A stretch of DNA of 64,000 bases from Mytilisepta virgata (Eukaryota > Mollusca > Bivalvia > Mytilida > Mytilidae): the NCBI GenBank assembly GCA_028015205.1, contig CM051520.1:34525528-34589527 (forward strand). The letters are read 5' to 3'. The notes under the pieces were generated by a model, which was not told the DNA's origin, did not search any database, and was given only the letters and a program-made list of their open reading frames with translations. The translations under genes were made by a program, and so were the position numbers. Below, one piece after another: positions 1 to 13,100 of this stretch (the first letter of the stretch is position 1; each line of letters begins with the position of its first letter).

Positions 1-4
1 GGAA

Positions 5-1918
5 GTGGGGGCCCCTGATGTTATCCCAGAGGAGGAATGGAGAGTGGTATACCAAGTGGTGGTGCCTAAAGTTTATAGGCAAGAAATTATTGGTCTTGCC
101 CATGACACCCCCTTGGCTGGACATTTAGGTATAAGGAAGACTTGCCTAAAGATCTTACAACATTTCTACTGGCCCAGACTTAGAAATGATGTCACAGAAT
201 ACTGCAAATCATGCCATATATGCCAGGTTGTTGGCAAGCCTAACCAGAAAATACCACCAGCACCACTTCTGCCAATTCCCGCCTTTGAAGAACCTTTCAG
301 TCGAGTGCTTATTGATTGCGTTGGACCTTTACCAAAGACCAATACTGGAAATGCTTATTTACTGACGATCATATGTACATCCACTCGCTTTCCTGAGGCT
401 ATTCCCTTAAGGAATATCAAGACACCAACTATTGTCAAAGCTCTTATCAAATTTTTCACATTAGGACTTCCTAAGTCTATACAGTCCGACCAGGGTTCAA
501 ATTTTATGTCAGGTTTATTTCAGCAGGTCGTTTATCAGTTAGGGATTGCTCAGTATAGATCAAGTGCTTATCATCCAGAATCTCAAGGTGCATTAGAACG
601 TTTTCATCAAACATTGAAGAACATGATTAGAACTTTTTGTCTTCAATTTGACAGGGACTGGGATGATGGTGTTCACTTTCTACTTTTTGCGGTCCGAGAG
701 GCTGTTCAAGAATCCCTTGGTTTTAGCCCCTTTGAGTTAGTGTTTGGTCATACTGTAAGGGGACCTTTGAAATTGGTTAAGGAAAAATGGCTTACTGAAC
801 ACACTGACTTGAATCTTCAAGACTATGTATCTAGATTTAAAGAAAAATTGTATACTGCTTGTCAAATTGCTCAGAAAAACTTAAAAACTGTACAGAATAA
901 GATGAAAATATGGTATGATAAAGATGCCAGGGACAGAGTTTTTGAGCCTGGTGGTAAGGTACTTGTACTTTTGCCAGTCCCTGGGCATCCGTTACAGGTT
1001 AAATACTGTGGTCCTTATACCATCGAGAGTAAAATCAATGATTTGAATTATATTGTAAAAACTCCAGGTCGGCGTAAACAAAAAAGAGTGTGTCACATTA
1101 ATATGTTAAAACCACATTTTGAGCGTACTAATGAAGGGGAGAGTAAACCAGTTGCCACTTTAGCCATGGTTAAATCGGAGAACGATTATGACAAACCAGA
1201 CATAATTGAACCATGTTTTGATTCCAAGACTATGGAACAAACTGTAAGATTGAAAAATTCAGAAATTTTGTCAAATTTAGACTCAAAACTTGCACATCTG
1301 ACTTTCGATTGCAGAGAAAAATTGAAAACTTTGGTATTTACTTTTAAAAATCTTTTTCCAGATGTGCCAAATAAAACCACTGCTGTTTGTCATGAAGGCG
1401 ATGCTTCTCCAATTAAGCAACATCCTTACCGGCTCAATCCACTTAAACTTGATGTTATGAGACAAGAAATTAGATATATGCTTGACAATGATATTATTGA
1501 GCTGAGTAACAGTGAATGGAGCTCTCCTTGTCTCCTTGTGCTGAAACCAGATAAAACCTTTCGTTTCGTTACTGATTTCAGAAAAGTAAACTCAGTTTCA
1601 AAATCTGACTCCTATCCGATTCCAAGGATAGACGATTGCATTGATAACATTGGACAATCAAAATTCGTAAGCAAATTTGATTTATTAAAAGGTTACTGGC
1701 AGGTCCCCCTGACACCGAGAGCTCGTGAAATATCAGCTTTTGTCACACCAGACGGCTTATTTCAATATACTGTCATGCCGTTTGGTATGAAAAATGCTCC
1801 AGCTACATTTCAGAGAATGATTAATAATGTTATAAAAGGTTTAGACTGTTGTTATGCTTATATTGATGATCTTATTGTATGTAGTGATAGCTGGGAAGAG
1901 CATTTAACACATTTATAG
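5..1918 (+). CDS. pol: Retrotransposon Pol: integrase followed by reverse transcriptase (5' partial)
   Basis: Open from the window edge, so the first codon is not a real start. Residues about 33-73 form the HHCC integrase zinc finger (H33, H40, C70, C73). The integrase core has D104 (LIDCVGPL), D162 (SDQGSNF) and E198 (GALERF), 36 positions apart. A GPY-type segment (VKYCGPYTI) and the HINMLKPH tail close the integrase. After a linker, reverse transcriptase begins near residue 430, with VTDFRKVN, SKFDLLKGYWQ, MPFGMKNAPATFQ and the catalytic YIDD. A TAG at 1916-1918 ends the frame. The RT thumb continues at 1934 and RNase H at 5183, so this is one gene broken by a stop and an insertion. It would act in cytoplasmic virus-like particles (reverse transcription) and the nucleus (integration). 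Confidence 0.9.
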   Translation: MGAPDVIPEEEWRVVYQVVVPKVYRQEIIGLAHDTPLAGHLGIRKTCLKILQHFYWPRLRNDVTEYCKSCHICQVVGKPNQKIPPAPLLPIPAFEEPFSRVLIDCVGPLPKTNTGNAYLLTIICTSTRFPEAIPLRNIKTPTIVKALIKFFTLGLPKSIQSDQGSNFMSGLFQQVVYQLGIAQYRSSAYHPESQGALERFHQTLKNMIRTFCLQFDRDWDDGVHFLLFAVREAVQESLGFSPFELVFGHTVRGPLKLVKEKWLTEHTDLNLQDYVSRFKEKLYTACQIAQKNLKTVQNKMKIWYDKDARDRVFEPGGKVLVLLPVPGHPLQVKYCGPYTIESKINDLNYIVKTPGRRKQKRVCHINMLKPHFERTNEGESKPVATLAMVKSENDYDKPDIIEPCFDSKTMEQTVRLKNSEILSNLDSKLAHLTFDCREKLKTLVFTFKNLFPDVPNKTTAVCHEGDASPIKQHPYRLNPLKLDVMRQEIRYMLDNDIIELSNSEWSSPCLLVLKPDKTFRFVTDFRKVNSVSKSDSYPIPRIDDCIDNIGQSKFVSKFDLLKGYWQVPLTPRAREISAFVTPDGLFQYTVMPFGMKNAPATFQRMINNVIKGLDCCYAYIDDLIVCSDSWEEHLTHL

Positions 1919-1933
1919 GATACTTTTGATAGA

Positions 1934-2094
1934 TTGTCACAATCAAATTTGACTGTTAATCTTGCTAAAAGTGAATTTTGTAAGGCCACTGTTGATTATT
2001 TAAGGCACATAGTTGGCCAAGGTCAAGTGAAACCTATTATGGCTAAAGTGGATGCAATTACCAATTTTCCTCCTCCTACAAATAAAAAATCAAA
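1934..2094 (+). pseudogene. RT thumb fragment of the same Pol
   Basis: Encodes NLTVNLAKSEFCKATVDYL followed by a VKPIMAKVDAITNFPPPTNKK-like segment, the stretch that follows the palm in Ty3/gypsy RTs (KCxF then LGH/VxxGx). It is in register with the upstream ORF after the stop at 1916. Homology ends at about 2094, just before the sequence diverges into the inserted DNA. The remaining thumb and RNase H reappear at 5183. Confidence 0.75.
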
Positions 2095-5000
2095 GTACTC
2101 AAGTACTGAACATCAGAGGACCTCAAGTTATGTTGGATTATTGATAAATGACAGGTGTTTATACAGTACCTGCCAGACAGATGTTCACCTTACAATATAG
2201 TACACATAATATAATTTGCTATCATATCTGAGATACTGTCTTATAGTAAGAAACTTATCTTTGTGAATTATCCATGAAATGTTGACGTGGTCAAATGAGA
2301 ACTGCTAGATTGGCATTATGACCGTATAGTTGCACACTTGCAAAAATCTTTAGCTTATTACTTATGACAGAGAATCAACATAGCAAATATTTTTTTGACT
2401 AGTCACTGAATTATGAGAAAGAGGTCAAGACAATCATATTAAAATAGATAAATTGTAATATTTGGGTGAAAGATACCACATGAACAGTAAACTCATATAT
2501 CGATAATATTATGTCTAAAACTGAAAAAGACAAATAAGAGTACACTAGAAACAACATAGAAAACTAAAGCCTGAGCAACTTAACCCCACCAATAGTTGGG
2601 GTGATCTCAAGTGCTCTGGATGGGTAATAGCAATGAGATGATTTTGCACCATACATATAGATCACAACTACAATATGAATGCGTCGGTCCTTAGAGGCCT
2701 GTAAAACAGGGCTTGTAATTCTTTGGTGTATATCTTTTGATTTTCTGTTTGTACATTGATGTGGCCATTAGTTTTCTGATTTATATTGTTTAATATTTGT
2801 CATTTCATGGCTATTTCTAACTGATTTTTGTATAGTTTTTTTCTGATTGTAAAGATGTTGTATGGTTAGCTTTATTTCTTTTTCATCATTTTGTTTCTGT
2901 GTCTGATTACCAATCATACCGCCCTTTTCGTTTCTATTCTTCAATAATGACAACAGTTTGGTTTCAATTTTCATTTATATATGTAACAATATAAAACAGT
3001 ATATATATAATCTCATATTACATCATTAATATTGGTCATTGTTGGAATGTATTCATCTTTAACAATGTACTGTAAAAGTGATATTTTCTAACAGGTACTT
3101 AGTATTATGGTTATTGTGATATCACTTATTCAAAGGACACAGTTCATTTATAGCCCAAAACGGTCTAAAATATAAATCTTACAATTAAACTCCAAATAGT
3201 TCACAATTTGGTTCGTAAATTGGTCGATTTCAAATGTATTAACGCTCAATAAATCAGTTCTTTCATAATAGTACATTACATTCTCCAAATTAGGCCCATT
3301 TTGTCCAAATATAATGATTTGGTGCAATTTTCAGACATGAAAGCTTTAGGAAAATTTGGCCACCATCTACAATCCAAAATATTTTGTAACCAAAAGACTG
3401 AAAATTTGATAAAGAATTCATCAAAATAAAAAACTTTTCGGAATTGTATGGCGGCCATGGTTAATTATGCCAAAACATATAAATTGCAGACAAAATTGAC
3501 CAAAAATACAAATAATGTATAATTATGGGGTCATAGCTTCAAGATATTTAATAGTAGGTGCCAAAATAGTATATTTTAGTCTTAATAGAATTATCACAAG
3601 TATTTCTATTTGAAATTTGTAATCGCTTGACCAATTTAGGGCCATTCTAACCCTTCGTGAACCTCTCTTTTCCTATAATATGTAGTAAATTTCTATTTGA
3701 TTTTCTTTAAAATATTCACATATACCAAAATACATTTTTTTATATTACATTTAACGAGAAACATTTTACATGATCCCATATATTTGATTTAATCCAGTTA
3801 TATATATGCTAAGCATACAGTTATAATGACTTTCAAATTAGGACTATATTATATGAACAGAATTGAGCATTTTATTATTTATTTAGCATATCTGTTATGT
3901 TTTCAAATCATTTATCTGTATGCTGAGCTAGCATTTGTATAGTCTCTTAATATTCTAAAATGGATTAAAAGGATCACATGTGTTACAATCAAACTTTGGA
4001 TTGACCATTAGATAACTTTAAAAAATGTCATAACTGGTATATATAAACATTTGGATTTATTATTGTATTATCCATTGAATTCATGCTATTTCCATTTAAT
4101 ACAGTTCAATAGACTATCTATACCTATTATTAATAGTAAAAAATGCAAAAAAATATAAATATATACATGGACTAACATATATACATTATTCATAAAAATT
4201 AATCATTTATCAAACTTCAAAAAGTTCATCAGATCGCATAGCATATACATGTATACATGTAGTTGTACATAACTCTAAACTATATATAACAGTAAATAAT
4301 TTGTGAATGTATCAGTGGTACTTGCTTGCATATTAGTTACTATGGGACACGTCTGTAAAATAGTGAAAGAATCACCATTCAATTTTGCGTTTGATTAATT
4401 TTTGTTTGTGGGAATGAGCACTTTAAAATAAATAGTGTTTTGTTTAACATTTGTCTGCTGCAAATAAGAGTTCGAAATATTATTAAGATAGTAAAAATAT
4501 TTCCACATATAAATGGAAATATAACTATAATGATAAGAGGGACACAATCCAAATTTTAAATTTATCTGGGTTTTTTTGGTGATAATAAACATTGTTTATA
4601 TATTTAATAACATTCAGTTGAGCCATATTAATATTATAAAACGGAAATCACTTTCATGATGAACAGAGATTTACATACAGACAGACAACGGTAACATTGA
4701 CTGCCCCCATCGGCTTAGCAAAAAGGGCATTAACATTGTAATGACTAGTATAGATGCATTGGGAATGAGAGCATTATTCATGCATTGACAATCTTGTCTA
4801 CATATATATATCCAAACAGTAGTTCATAGCACACAGTTTTAGTTCAAAAATCTATATATATATTTATATATATTCATCCGCAACAACAATTTTTCGGTAC
4901 GTCATTGATATTAAAGATTGTTTGATTAATATACTAATATTTCTAACGACAAAACATTTTCATATTATTAATTTGGATTAAAAAAAAATCTGAGTATTCA

Positions 5001-5182
5001 TTGAAAACATGAATTTAAAAGAAGCGATAAGGAATTTTATTTTGCACTATAATGTCCGCGGGTCTATAATTTTTATAGGTCGGTTATCATTCCAAAACTA
5101 ATTTAAATATATGCAAATAAGCGGGAAATTTAGGCGATGGCAATACACCCGAGGCCCTGACGGTCCTCTGATGTAACAACTT
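2095..5182. mobile_element. ~3.1-kb non-coding insertion splitting the Pol gene, with short inverted ends
   Basis: The Pol reading stops near 2094 and resumes near 5183 with the expected next residues, so the interval is an insertion. Close to its two ends lie the inverted pair ACATCAGAGGACC (about 2111) and GGTCCTCTGATGT (about 5162), which suggests a DNA transposon. No ORF with recognisable domains was found. The interior is strongly AT-rich with many TATATA runs. The exact ends and target duplication are not certain, because a few bases of uncertain origin separate the inverted pair from the Pol sequence. Confidence 0.6.
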
Positions 5183-5752
5183 ATGAGATATTTAGGCATG
5201 ATTGGATTTTACAGAAAATTTTGTTTAAATTTTGCTACTGTTATTCAACCATTGACTCATCTTTTACGGAAAGATTCTAAATTCATCTGGAGTGGTAATT
5301 GTAAAAACGCTTTTGAAAAAAGCAAATCACTTTTAATTAACAATCCCGTTCTTACCACTCCAGACTTTAAAAAGCAATTCAAACTTGCCGTTGATGCAAG
5401 TGATGTAAGAGTTGGAGCCGTTTTATATCAAGAAACAGATGATAATGTTGAGAAACCTATATCATATTTTTCCAAAAAATTAGATAAACATCAGAAAAAC
5501 TATTCCACTATTGAAAAAGAATGTTTTGCACTGTTGTCTGCACTTCAACATTTTGATGTGTATTTAAATCCCACTATGCATCCTATTCTGGTTTATACTG
5601 ATCATAATCCTCTCACCTTCATACATAAAATGAGAAACAAGAACCAGAGGTTGACTAGGTGGAGTTTATTGTTACAAAAATATGATATTATTGTAAAACA
5701 TATTAAAGGTAAAGATAATGTAATAGCTGATGCTTTATCTAGATCTTATTAA
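5183..5752 (+). CDS. pol: RT connection and RNase H domain of the split Pol
   Basis: Starts with RYLGMIGFYRKFC, the conserved RT thumb of Ty3/gypsy elements. RNase H follows: KLAVDASDVRVGAVLYQ (first catalytic Asp region), then PISYFSKKLDKHQKNYSTIEKE (Glu region), then VYTDHNPLTFI (Asp region), then the terminal KGKDNVIADALSR. The frame ends in TAA at 5750-5752. No integrase follows; the next feature is the polypurine tract and LTR. This proves that integrase is upstream in this element. The initial methionine is internal to the original protein. Confidence 0.92.
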   Translation: MRYLGMIGFYRKFCLNFATVIQPLTHLLRKDSKFIWSGNCKNAFEKSKSLLINNPVLTTPDFKKQFKLAVDASDVRVGAVLYQETDDNVEKPISYFSKKLDKHQKNYSTIEKECFALLSALQHFDVYLNPTMHPILVYTDHNPLTFIHKMRNKNQRLTRWSLLLQKYDIIVKHIKGKDNVIADALSRSY

Positions 5753-5823
5753 AACACTGTATACATGCTATATATTTTTGTATATATTGTTCATGAAGTT
5801 CTCGTTACACTCAAACTTCTTTT

Positions 5824-5834
5824 AAGGGGGGAGG
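5824..5834 (+). promoter_or_regulatory. Polypurine tract
   Basis: The run AAGGGGGGAGG lies immediately before TGTTATGATATT, the first bases of the LTR. That is the position required for plus-strand priming in LTR retrotransposons. Confidence 0.85.
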
Positions 5835-6434
5835 TGTTATGATATTGTAATTATTATATTATTTATCTTGGCCTAAATTGTTTTGTGTGGCCTTATAACA
5901 TGTATATATATTTACATAATACTTAGTTGTTTACCAAATAATGTTATAACTGCGCAGTTTAGAAATCACTGGAACGATAATAGATACTGATGGAATGACT
6001 AGAACTTTCTATTTGACTTACGTAATAATTCTGGTGTGATTCGAACTTCTACCGTATTCCAGAAGTTTCCGTTCTACTGTATATATACGGACAAGAAAGT
6101 TAGACTTGCAGAGTAGAACGTATTGGACCAGACATTCTTGTGTTCTCAGCTGTTGGATTTATTTACGTTTCACACATCATCCTTGACATACTTTTATTTA
6201 CGTTACATCATACTAGATTGTGACTGATTGGATATAATATTCCGTTTGGATTCCCGGAACAGTGACGAGAAGAATTCCGGATTAGGAAAAGACGGAGGAT
6301 TCTGAACAGTTAAATTGACATTTTAGTTTTGTGTAATATTTTTTGTAAACTTGTATATAATAAATCTTGTTAAATTTTATTATTGATTTGTGTCTTTTGT
6401 TGGCTACAATTTAAAGGTGATTTCGGCCGTAACA
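5835..6434 (+). repeat. 3' LTR (600 bp)
   Basis: Begins TGTTATGATA directly after the polypurine tract and ends TTTCGGCCGTAACA, giving the expected TG...CA termini. A TATATATACGG segment near 6080 could be the core promoter. AATAAATCTTG near 6359 fits a polyadenylation signal. The matching 5' LTR is outside the window, so the target duplication cannot be checked. Confidence 0.85.
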
Positions 6435-7068
6435 ATACATGTATCAGCTAACGCATTTTAGTTCGTATAACCTTTGTCTAAGAAAACTAAGCGATGAACC
6501 AATTGTTTTACACTCATGCAGTAGATGCTACGGTATTTCTTTCTAGATGACACTGAATATTACAAGTGAAGTGAGTGATGACCACTTAAAAAAATCCCTA
6601 TTGCATTTGTAAAACAGAGATGTAAACTAATTGTGTTTCCATAATATATGGCGATCTCCAGAACAAAAGTAGAGAGAAATGGTGAAAACAGTTCTACATA
6701 TATTGATAAACCAATCAATACACAACAACCATTTGTAAATTTATAGTTCTGCAACCCTTCAGAAGTATACTAATAGCAAGTAAATATATAGCTGATGAAT
6801 GATATATAAAACGAGACAGGACAAAATGCAAGTCAGTCTTTAAACCAAATATATTTAGGTTTGGGAAAATGAGGAGCCTCACAAAATAGCTCTTTTGGGG
6901 TAAACATTGAACTTTAAACTGAGCTTGGACACAAAAACTAACAGGGTTTTTACTAGAATCTTGCATTAATGTAGAAGAGAACAAATGGGGCTTCTGGGAA
7001 GTACGTCATTTTCCGGGTCAAATGACGACAAATCCATTGACTGCAAAAATTGTTGATCTTTTTTCAGG
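6435..7068. other. Intergenic / upstream of CARD gene
   Basis: AT-rich sequence between the LTR and the first coding exon of the CARD gene. No coding signal was found. TTGATCTTTTTTCAG at about 7053-7067 looks like a 3' splice site, so the ATG at 7069 is probably in a second exon behind a 5'-UTR intron. Confidence 0.5.
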
Positions 7069-7105
7069 ATGGCTACAGGTGGTAACAGAAAATCATCTAA
7101 TGCCA
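7069..7105 (+). CDS. CARD gene, first coding exon
   Basis: ATG at 7069 directly follows CTTTTTTCAGG. Codes MATGGNRKSSNA and ends in phase 1 at the strong donor GTAAGTATT (7106). Joining it to 8725 keeps the reading frame of the CARD exon. Confidence 0.7.
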
Positions 7106-10100
7106 GTAAGTATTACTGATTTCTGTTGTTAATTGTGCATGTACTTTTCGTTTGATGAAAATTCCAAGCTTTTTGACCAACTTGTCACAGTTCGTCGTTT
7201 GAGTATAATTATTTATTATTTCAATATTGCAACTAGTAATTGTTTCAGGTAATAGAACTACTTTTTGCAGAAATGCCAATATAATAATGCAGAAAAGCAG
7301 TAATCATCTCTCCGAATATTATGCAATGATATTGTTTTTACACGAAACCAGAATGCATTATGTTGAAGCATAAGATATTTTAACAGATCATGGTCATATA
7401 CATGTTGTATCATTCTTGTTTTTTTCTCTCTCAAACCTTTTGTCATAAAACGTCATCATAAATACAATCCTAGTACAGGAATATTGTCATTATTTATGTG
7501 AACTTACTGTTTATTTTTACTTACCATCAACGTTAATCCAAATTTCAGGAACACAAATTTTAGAAATGATTATTACTTGGTTACGGAAGCAAAATATACA
7601 TGTAACAGCATAAAATTAATCAAAAATCTAAAAAAAAAGAGCGAAAACTCTCGTTCAAAGATATTACAGGATTTTTATGTGGATTTCTAATGTACAATAG
7701 CTCCGGAAATAATATCCCAAATTTTGACGATTTGTTCAGGGTAAAAATGTATTCTATGTCAATTTCAAAGATGTCCTACGAAATTGTTTTCTTGAATCTA
7801 ATAATGTTGATGTGTAAATAGCTTGGAAACTTGTTATATGTGTCCTAATTATAAGGGTGTGGTTATATTTCAAAATGACATGAAAAGGGATATTTAATTT
7901 AATTGGTACAAGAGAACAAAATGTGATAAACAGGAATGAAGTTTCAAACCAGATAACTTAATCAAGTTGATAATAATAAGAACGAGTAAAAAAACGGCAG
8001 GAAATTAAATAGGTAAAAAATCTTACATAAAAAATGAATATGAAAGGTGCGAACAAACGAAATAGTCCAAACATTCAAAATTATGACAAATGAAAACTGT
8101 AATAAAAGAACAATATATTAAGCATAGTATTGCGACTGCAGATAATTTTGTTATTATAATAATTATGGATATTTAAAAACATTTAAATCAAGTTTAAATC
8201 AACTTCACGCCGTATCAAACATGGTTTTTTTTTATTTGAATAATAAAAGTAAACAATTTTGCAACATCAAATTTAATTCTTAATAACACGCAAGTGACGA
8301 AAAACAAGCCACTAAATTGGTTGTACACTCGTGGACTTGGAGTTGATAGTAAATACATTTTGATCCATAATAAGTGACGATTCCGTTGATGTACGATTTA
8401 CGTTGTGTTCAAGCGTAAACACGAAAAAATAACTCAAAACAGCGGATCAAATTCAAATGCCATAATGACCAACGCTACAAAAGTAAAGGTATCCAAGAAC
8501 ATAATTATGCAAGACGAGGAGTACTCCTTATTCCAAAGAATTATATTTTATAACAGTGGATTAATATATCAATTTCATTCTATAATTGAAATAGTAGATA
8601 CTAATCATGAACTACGGATACCCTCTGGGAATAGGGGCTTGCAGCATGGATTGTTTTAAAAATATCTAAAAACAATAGTGCAGCAATGTATTTTAATTCA
8701 TGAAATTAATCTATTTCTTTACAGATCGTCCAACATTAGGATTAGAACAGCATTATGACGAGATAGTTGAAAATACAATACTTGACCAAACCGTTCTGGA
8801 TGACTTTATTTCCAGGTGCATCCTCACTATCGAAGACAGAGAGGAGATTTTGGGACAAATTTCCCAATTAGAACGTAATAAGTTGTTGTTGGATATTATA
8901 ATTGCCCGTCCTTACAACACAGTAAAGGTTTTCAAAGAAGTCCTCCGAGATGCCGATCCATACTCTCTTGAACTTACTGAAAAATTGGAAGAAGATGAAA
9001 ACAGGACCCAACACCATTTGCCAGCTCACGCTAAAGAAATTAGTAAGTCAAAGTTTCAGTTTTAGACTTGGAATTTAATATGCATTCCCAATTAGCACTC
9101 ATTGGCGTACAAAAACGTATTTCAAAATGTTTCTAATCAAAGTTTGGAATGTTCAGCTAAGGTTAGCAATCGAGGACATGTAAACTAAAAGTAATCACCT
9201 CTGATCTCAGAGATGTCTTATCTTCATTAAGATGGTTTACTGAAAACAGATTATTTTTTTAGAACTCAAACACGTTTTACCAGTATAGGATTTTCTTCCA
9301 ATACATGATCGAGTCCGTGATAAAAAAAATAGTTTTATTCACCAATTATTCTGTATTACTCTTTACTGCGAAAACAAATGTACCATGAAATTAAAATAAA
9401 TATTTGTTTTTTAGAAATAATATTAGGAAAGGATGTAGTAAAAACTAAATATATTTACAATATTTGTGAATATAATTTTACTCTCTGCCAATTTTGTTTC
9501 CACCAGACTTTATAATTCATTTAATGATAAGAAATAGAAAAAGAAATATCTTTAAAATAGTAAATTGAATTGATCATAGCTCATTTTCACTAAGATTACT
9601 GAAATATTTTCAAAAGAAAAAAGTTCGGCATGTTTATTTCCTTCTGAAGACAAAACACATTGAAACAGTCATAGTTTCTCTATTGTCGAAGCGACAATGA
9701 ACACCTTTCAATGGGAGTTATTATGTTGGTAATCTGTCTTTAGGGTTAGGGTCATAAATGTATGTTAAGTTAACAGGATACAATAAAACAAAACTGTAAT
9801 ACGAGAAATGGATAAATGATAAATAAAATGTAAAATATAACAAAGTCACAAAACTGGTCGCAAATGTAACGAACAGAAATAAATAAATGCTATTTTGTAC
9901 GTACATATTTTGTAGATGTAAATAAGCATACAGTTCAACTACAGAAAAACTACAAATGTTTGGTAGAGAATGTAGTATTATCAACAGTACTAGATGGTTT
10001 GATATCAAACGACATTCTTGGGTCTGAAGATGCAGATGAATTAAGATCGAAAAGTCTGACAGAGAGTGAAAGTTTTAGGCGCATAATGAATAAAATGATG

Positions 10101-13100
10101 TACAAGCCAAAGCTGTCATTTATCCAATTCATGAGAGTCTTACGGAAGGATTCTTGTAATGAAAGAATAGCTGAACAAATAGAAGAAATAGAAGTTTCAC
10201 AGCATGATATAGACTTAATTAAGATAGGTAATTGATAGATTAAAATGTACAAAAATATTAGAATCGTTAGCCTACGATCTTTACATAATTGTTAAATACT
10301 ATTCAGAATTCTATTTCAGTATAATTTACAAAATACATGTTTTTGAACGATTTTCGTTTCTATTTACCTAAAATGTAATGTATTAATACGGTTGCTTTTC
10401 GTTTCTTATATTTTGTTGTATCTATTCGTGTTTCTTCTTAAGAGGTTAAGCATATTTGAAAATTTGGTAACATTCCGTATATGTTATTGCAGCGAGATAT
10501 CAATTTCAAGAAAGAAAACAATCTAGACAGACAAGTAGCAAAGGTATGTATGATCATATATACTTTGTGATGAAACCCTTCCACTCTTCCTTTCGTTTTT
10601 TATGTTTTGAGTTTATTTTAAGTGCATATTCTTATAGCAGTTATGCTAGTTGTGGATTAAAATCAGATTGTGTTTTAGAAGTCTTATTTAAACGGACAAA
10701 AGTTGCTTTTTATGTGTTTGAAGAATCCGCTGGTTGGTCTGTGTAGGACAATAATTCCACGTATACTGTCACCACATAAATCTTGGATTTCAACTATCAA
10801 AGATTTGACTGTCACACCCAAATACAGTTCCTCCTGTCACCTTTTAAATTATTACAGAAATGTCTCGCTTGTCTGGCTCCAATAACTCCAACTACATATT
10901 GTCTTGCATTGTGATTGATTTCATAGACGCACCTTTCTATCGTCATTACGAAGTTGGTTTTTCCATCGTCTAAGAGATATGCACATGCTCAGTATGCGTG
11001 AATTGATGCGTCCGTAAAACATATATAATGTTACTCACTTTCTGTTCTGAGTTTCCTGTCCATTTACATGCATTCCGATGTACCACAGTTCACTGTGTTT
11101 CGATGAATTATGGCGCTATTAGTGTCCATTTTGTTTGAATTTCCGCTTTCACAGTTATCGGACACAATAATTCTGAAGGGTCGAATATTTAGACGATTAG
11201 TGTAAGATACATCGTTTTGGCAGAGTTATGACTTCAAGATTACCTCCGAATTTGTTGACCTGGCTGTGCTTGTGTGTCCCATTGCATTCTAAGTCTGTCC
11301 ATTGGTGTCTTGCGTCTCGAAATATGGCGCTCAGAAAGGAACGGCGAACACGTGGCACCAATTATCAACTTTAGAAAATTAACGGAGTATGTTCGACCAC
11401 TTAATAACAAACATCTTGTCTTTGGTTTTTTTCAGAACCAGTGATTCTTATAGGTTCCAAGGTTCAAAACCTCTCCAAGTCGCACGTTTCTAGTTGGTGG
11501 TCAAAATGGATCCAAACAATAAATATCCAATGAGCTATTTAATGGCAGTCGGTCCACTACCACTGATTATCTTATTCTAAACTACTGACCAGTTGAAATC
11601 GGCACCTATTAATAATATGTTGGATTTGTCGTCGGATGATATGGGATGCGCAAGCTTGAGTCCATTGAGATGCGAAGTTTCCCGATTTCTTCATGTGATT
11701 TCATCTGAATTGGCACTGCAATTTTCTGTACGATGATCGCTTCTACGTCGATCCTGTCCTCATTGTCAGTTTCTGTCTTTATGATCTCTTTATTCAGGTA
11801 GCTTGCCTTGCTTTTATTACCTCCGAATCGAGATTTTCATTGTTATATTCTTGATCTGGCAGCGCATGAACAGTTGAAAGTAATCAATCGGATTGTCTTC
11901 TCGTTGACTGGATTTTTATTTGTTTCGCTCTTAATCTTCCTGCATTGAAGGCATTTGAATCCGGATTTATAGTCTACTAGTTTGTGACTTCCGAACCATT
12001 TAAAGTATATTCGTTTCCGTTTTGATCTAGATATTCCGTTCGTTGTTACATGTACTCGGGTGATGCGATTCTCCGCAGATGAAACAAGATTTACGCTTTT
12101 CCTGTCATGACGTACTGCTGATCGGGACTGACGTTTTTATGAACTTTCCGTAAAATTTGCAGGTTAGGAACGATGCTGTAGGTACGATATCGGACTCCTC
12201 TGGAATGTGGGAATTGCTACATGTATTTGAAGGTTGTCCTGCAACATTTACACATACCTACTTCTTTATAACCACTCGCAATAATCTAATAATCTAATGT
12301 CCCAGTCATCAATTCTTCGGTCTCGTGTACATTGTAATCATGATAATACTTTTCTGCATTTCTGACGCCAGTTTGTTGTAAACGATTGGTGAATTTTCAC
12401 GAATGAACAAACATCTGTTCCCAAAGACTCAATACCACTGATATTGCACTCTATTTGATCTGAAAAACTGCGACGACTGTCTGCTGTGAATTTAGGTGCA
12501 TTTAAGTCTATCATGTTTTTGAATGTGTGCCTTGATTATCTTGTTTTGTTGCCCGAATCTCTCAACGAGAATTTCGACTACTTGATAGTAATTAGCGCTT
12601 ATAAGCTGAAGACAGGCTATGCTGTGGTTAGCTTTTCCATTAGGTTAGTTTTTTAGATAAGCAAACTTCTGAGGGTCTTTTAGCGTGTGATTATTGTAAA
12701 TCAATGACTAAAAATTATCCCTAAATGAGAACATTCCAATTAAAGAATGGAAGTTTATGTTTAAACAACTTATGGAATGTATTCTTTACAGATGTACTAC
12801 TTGAGTGTCTGTAATTATTTGCATTGTGTACGGAGTTGAAGGTTGTGTAGAATTCCGTGGCATATGGTTTGTGCTAGTTCTAAATTTTGTCAATATACGT
12901 TCTATAGCTACGAAATAGCAATCTGGATCGTTGATATTGTTCTCTATGTCTTCCTCCTTCGTTTCCTTGAGAATTTCTCTGCCTAATTCAGATAAAATAT
13001 CTCTTTTCTTCTTTCCGTGTGTCATATAAAATTTCATGTTCATTTTTCTCGTGCGATGATTTCTCCAACTTCTCCTCGATCTTCGCTATCAATTTGCCCA

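Larger units (their letters stand above)
1..6434 (+). mobile_element. Ty3/gypsy-type LTR retrotransposon, Gmr1-like (integrase before RT), 5' truncated by window
   Basis: In order along the strand: HHCC zinc finger, DDE integrase and GPY/F-type tail, then reverse transcriptase with YIDD, then RNase H, then a G-rich polypurine tract and a 600-bp LTR. Canonical Ty3/gypsy elements place integrase last. Here RNase H is directly followed by the 3' LTR, so the order is IN-RT-RH as in the Gmr1 group of Ty3/gypsy elements. Gag, protease and the 5' LTR would lie before the window. The pol region is interrupted by about 3.1 kb at 2095-5182 and has a stop at 1916-1918, so this copy is dead. Confidence 0.88.
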
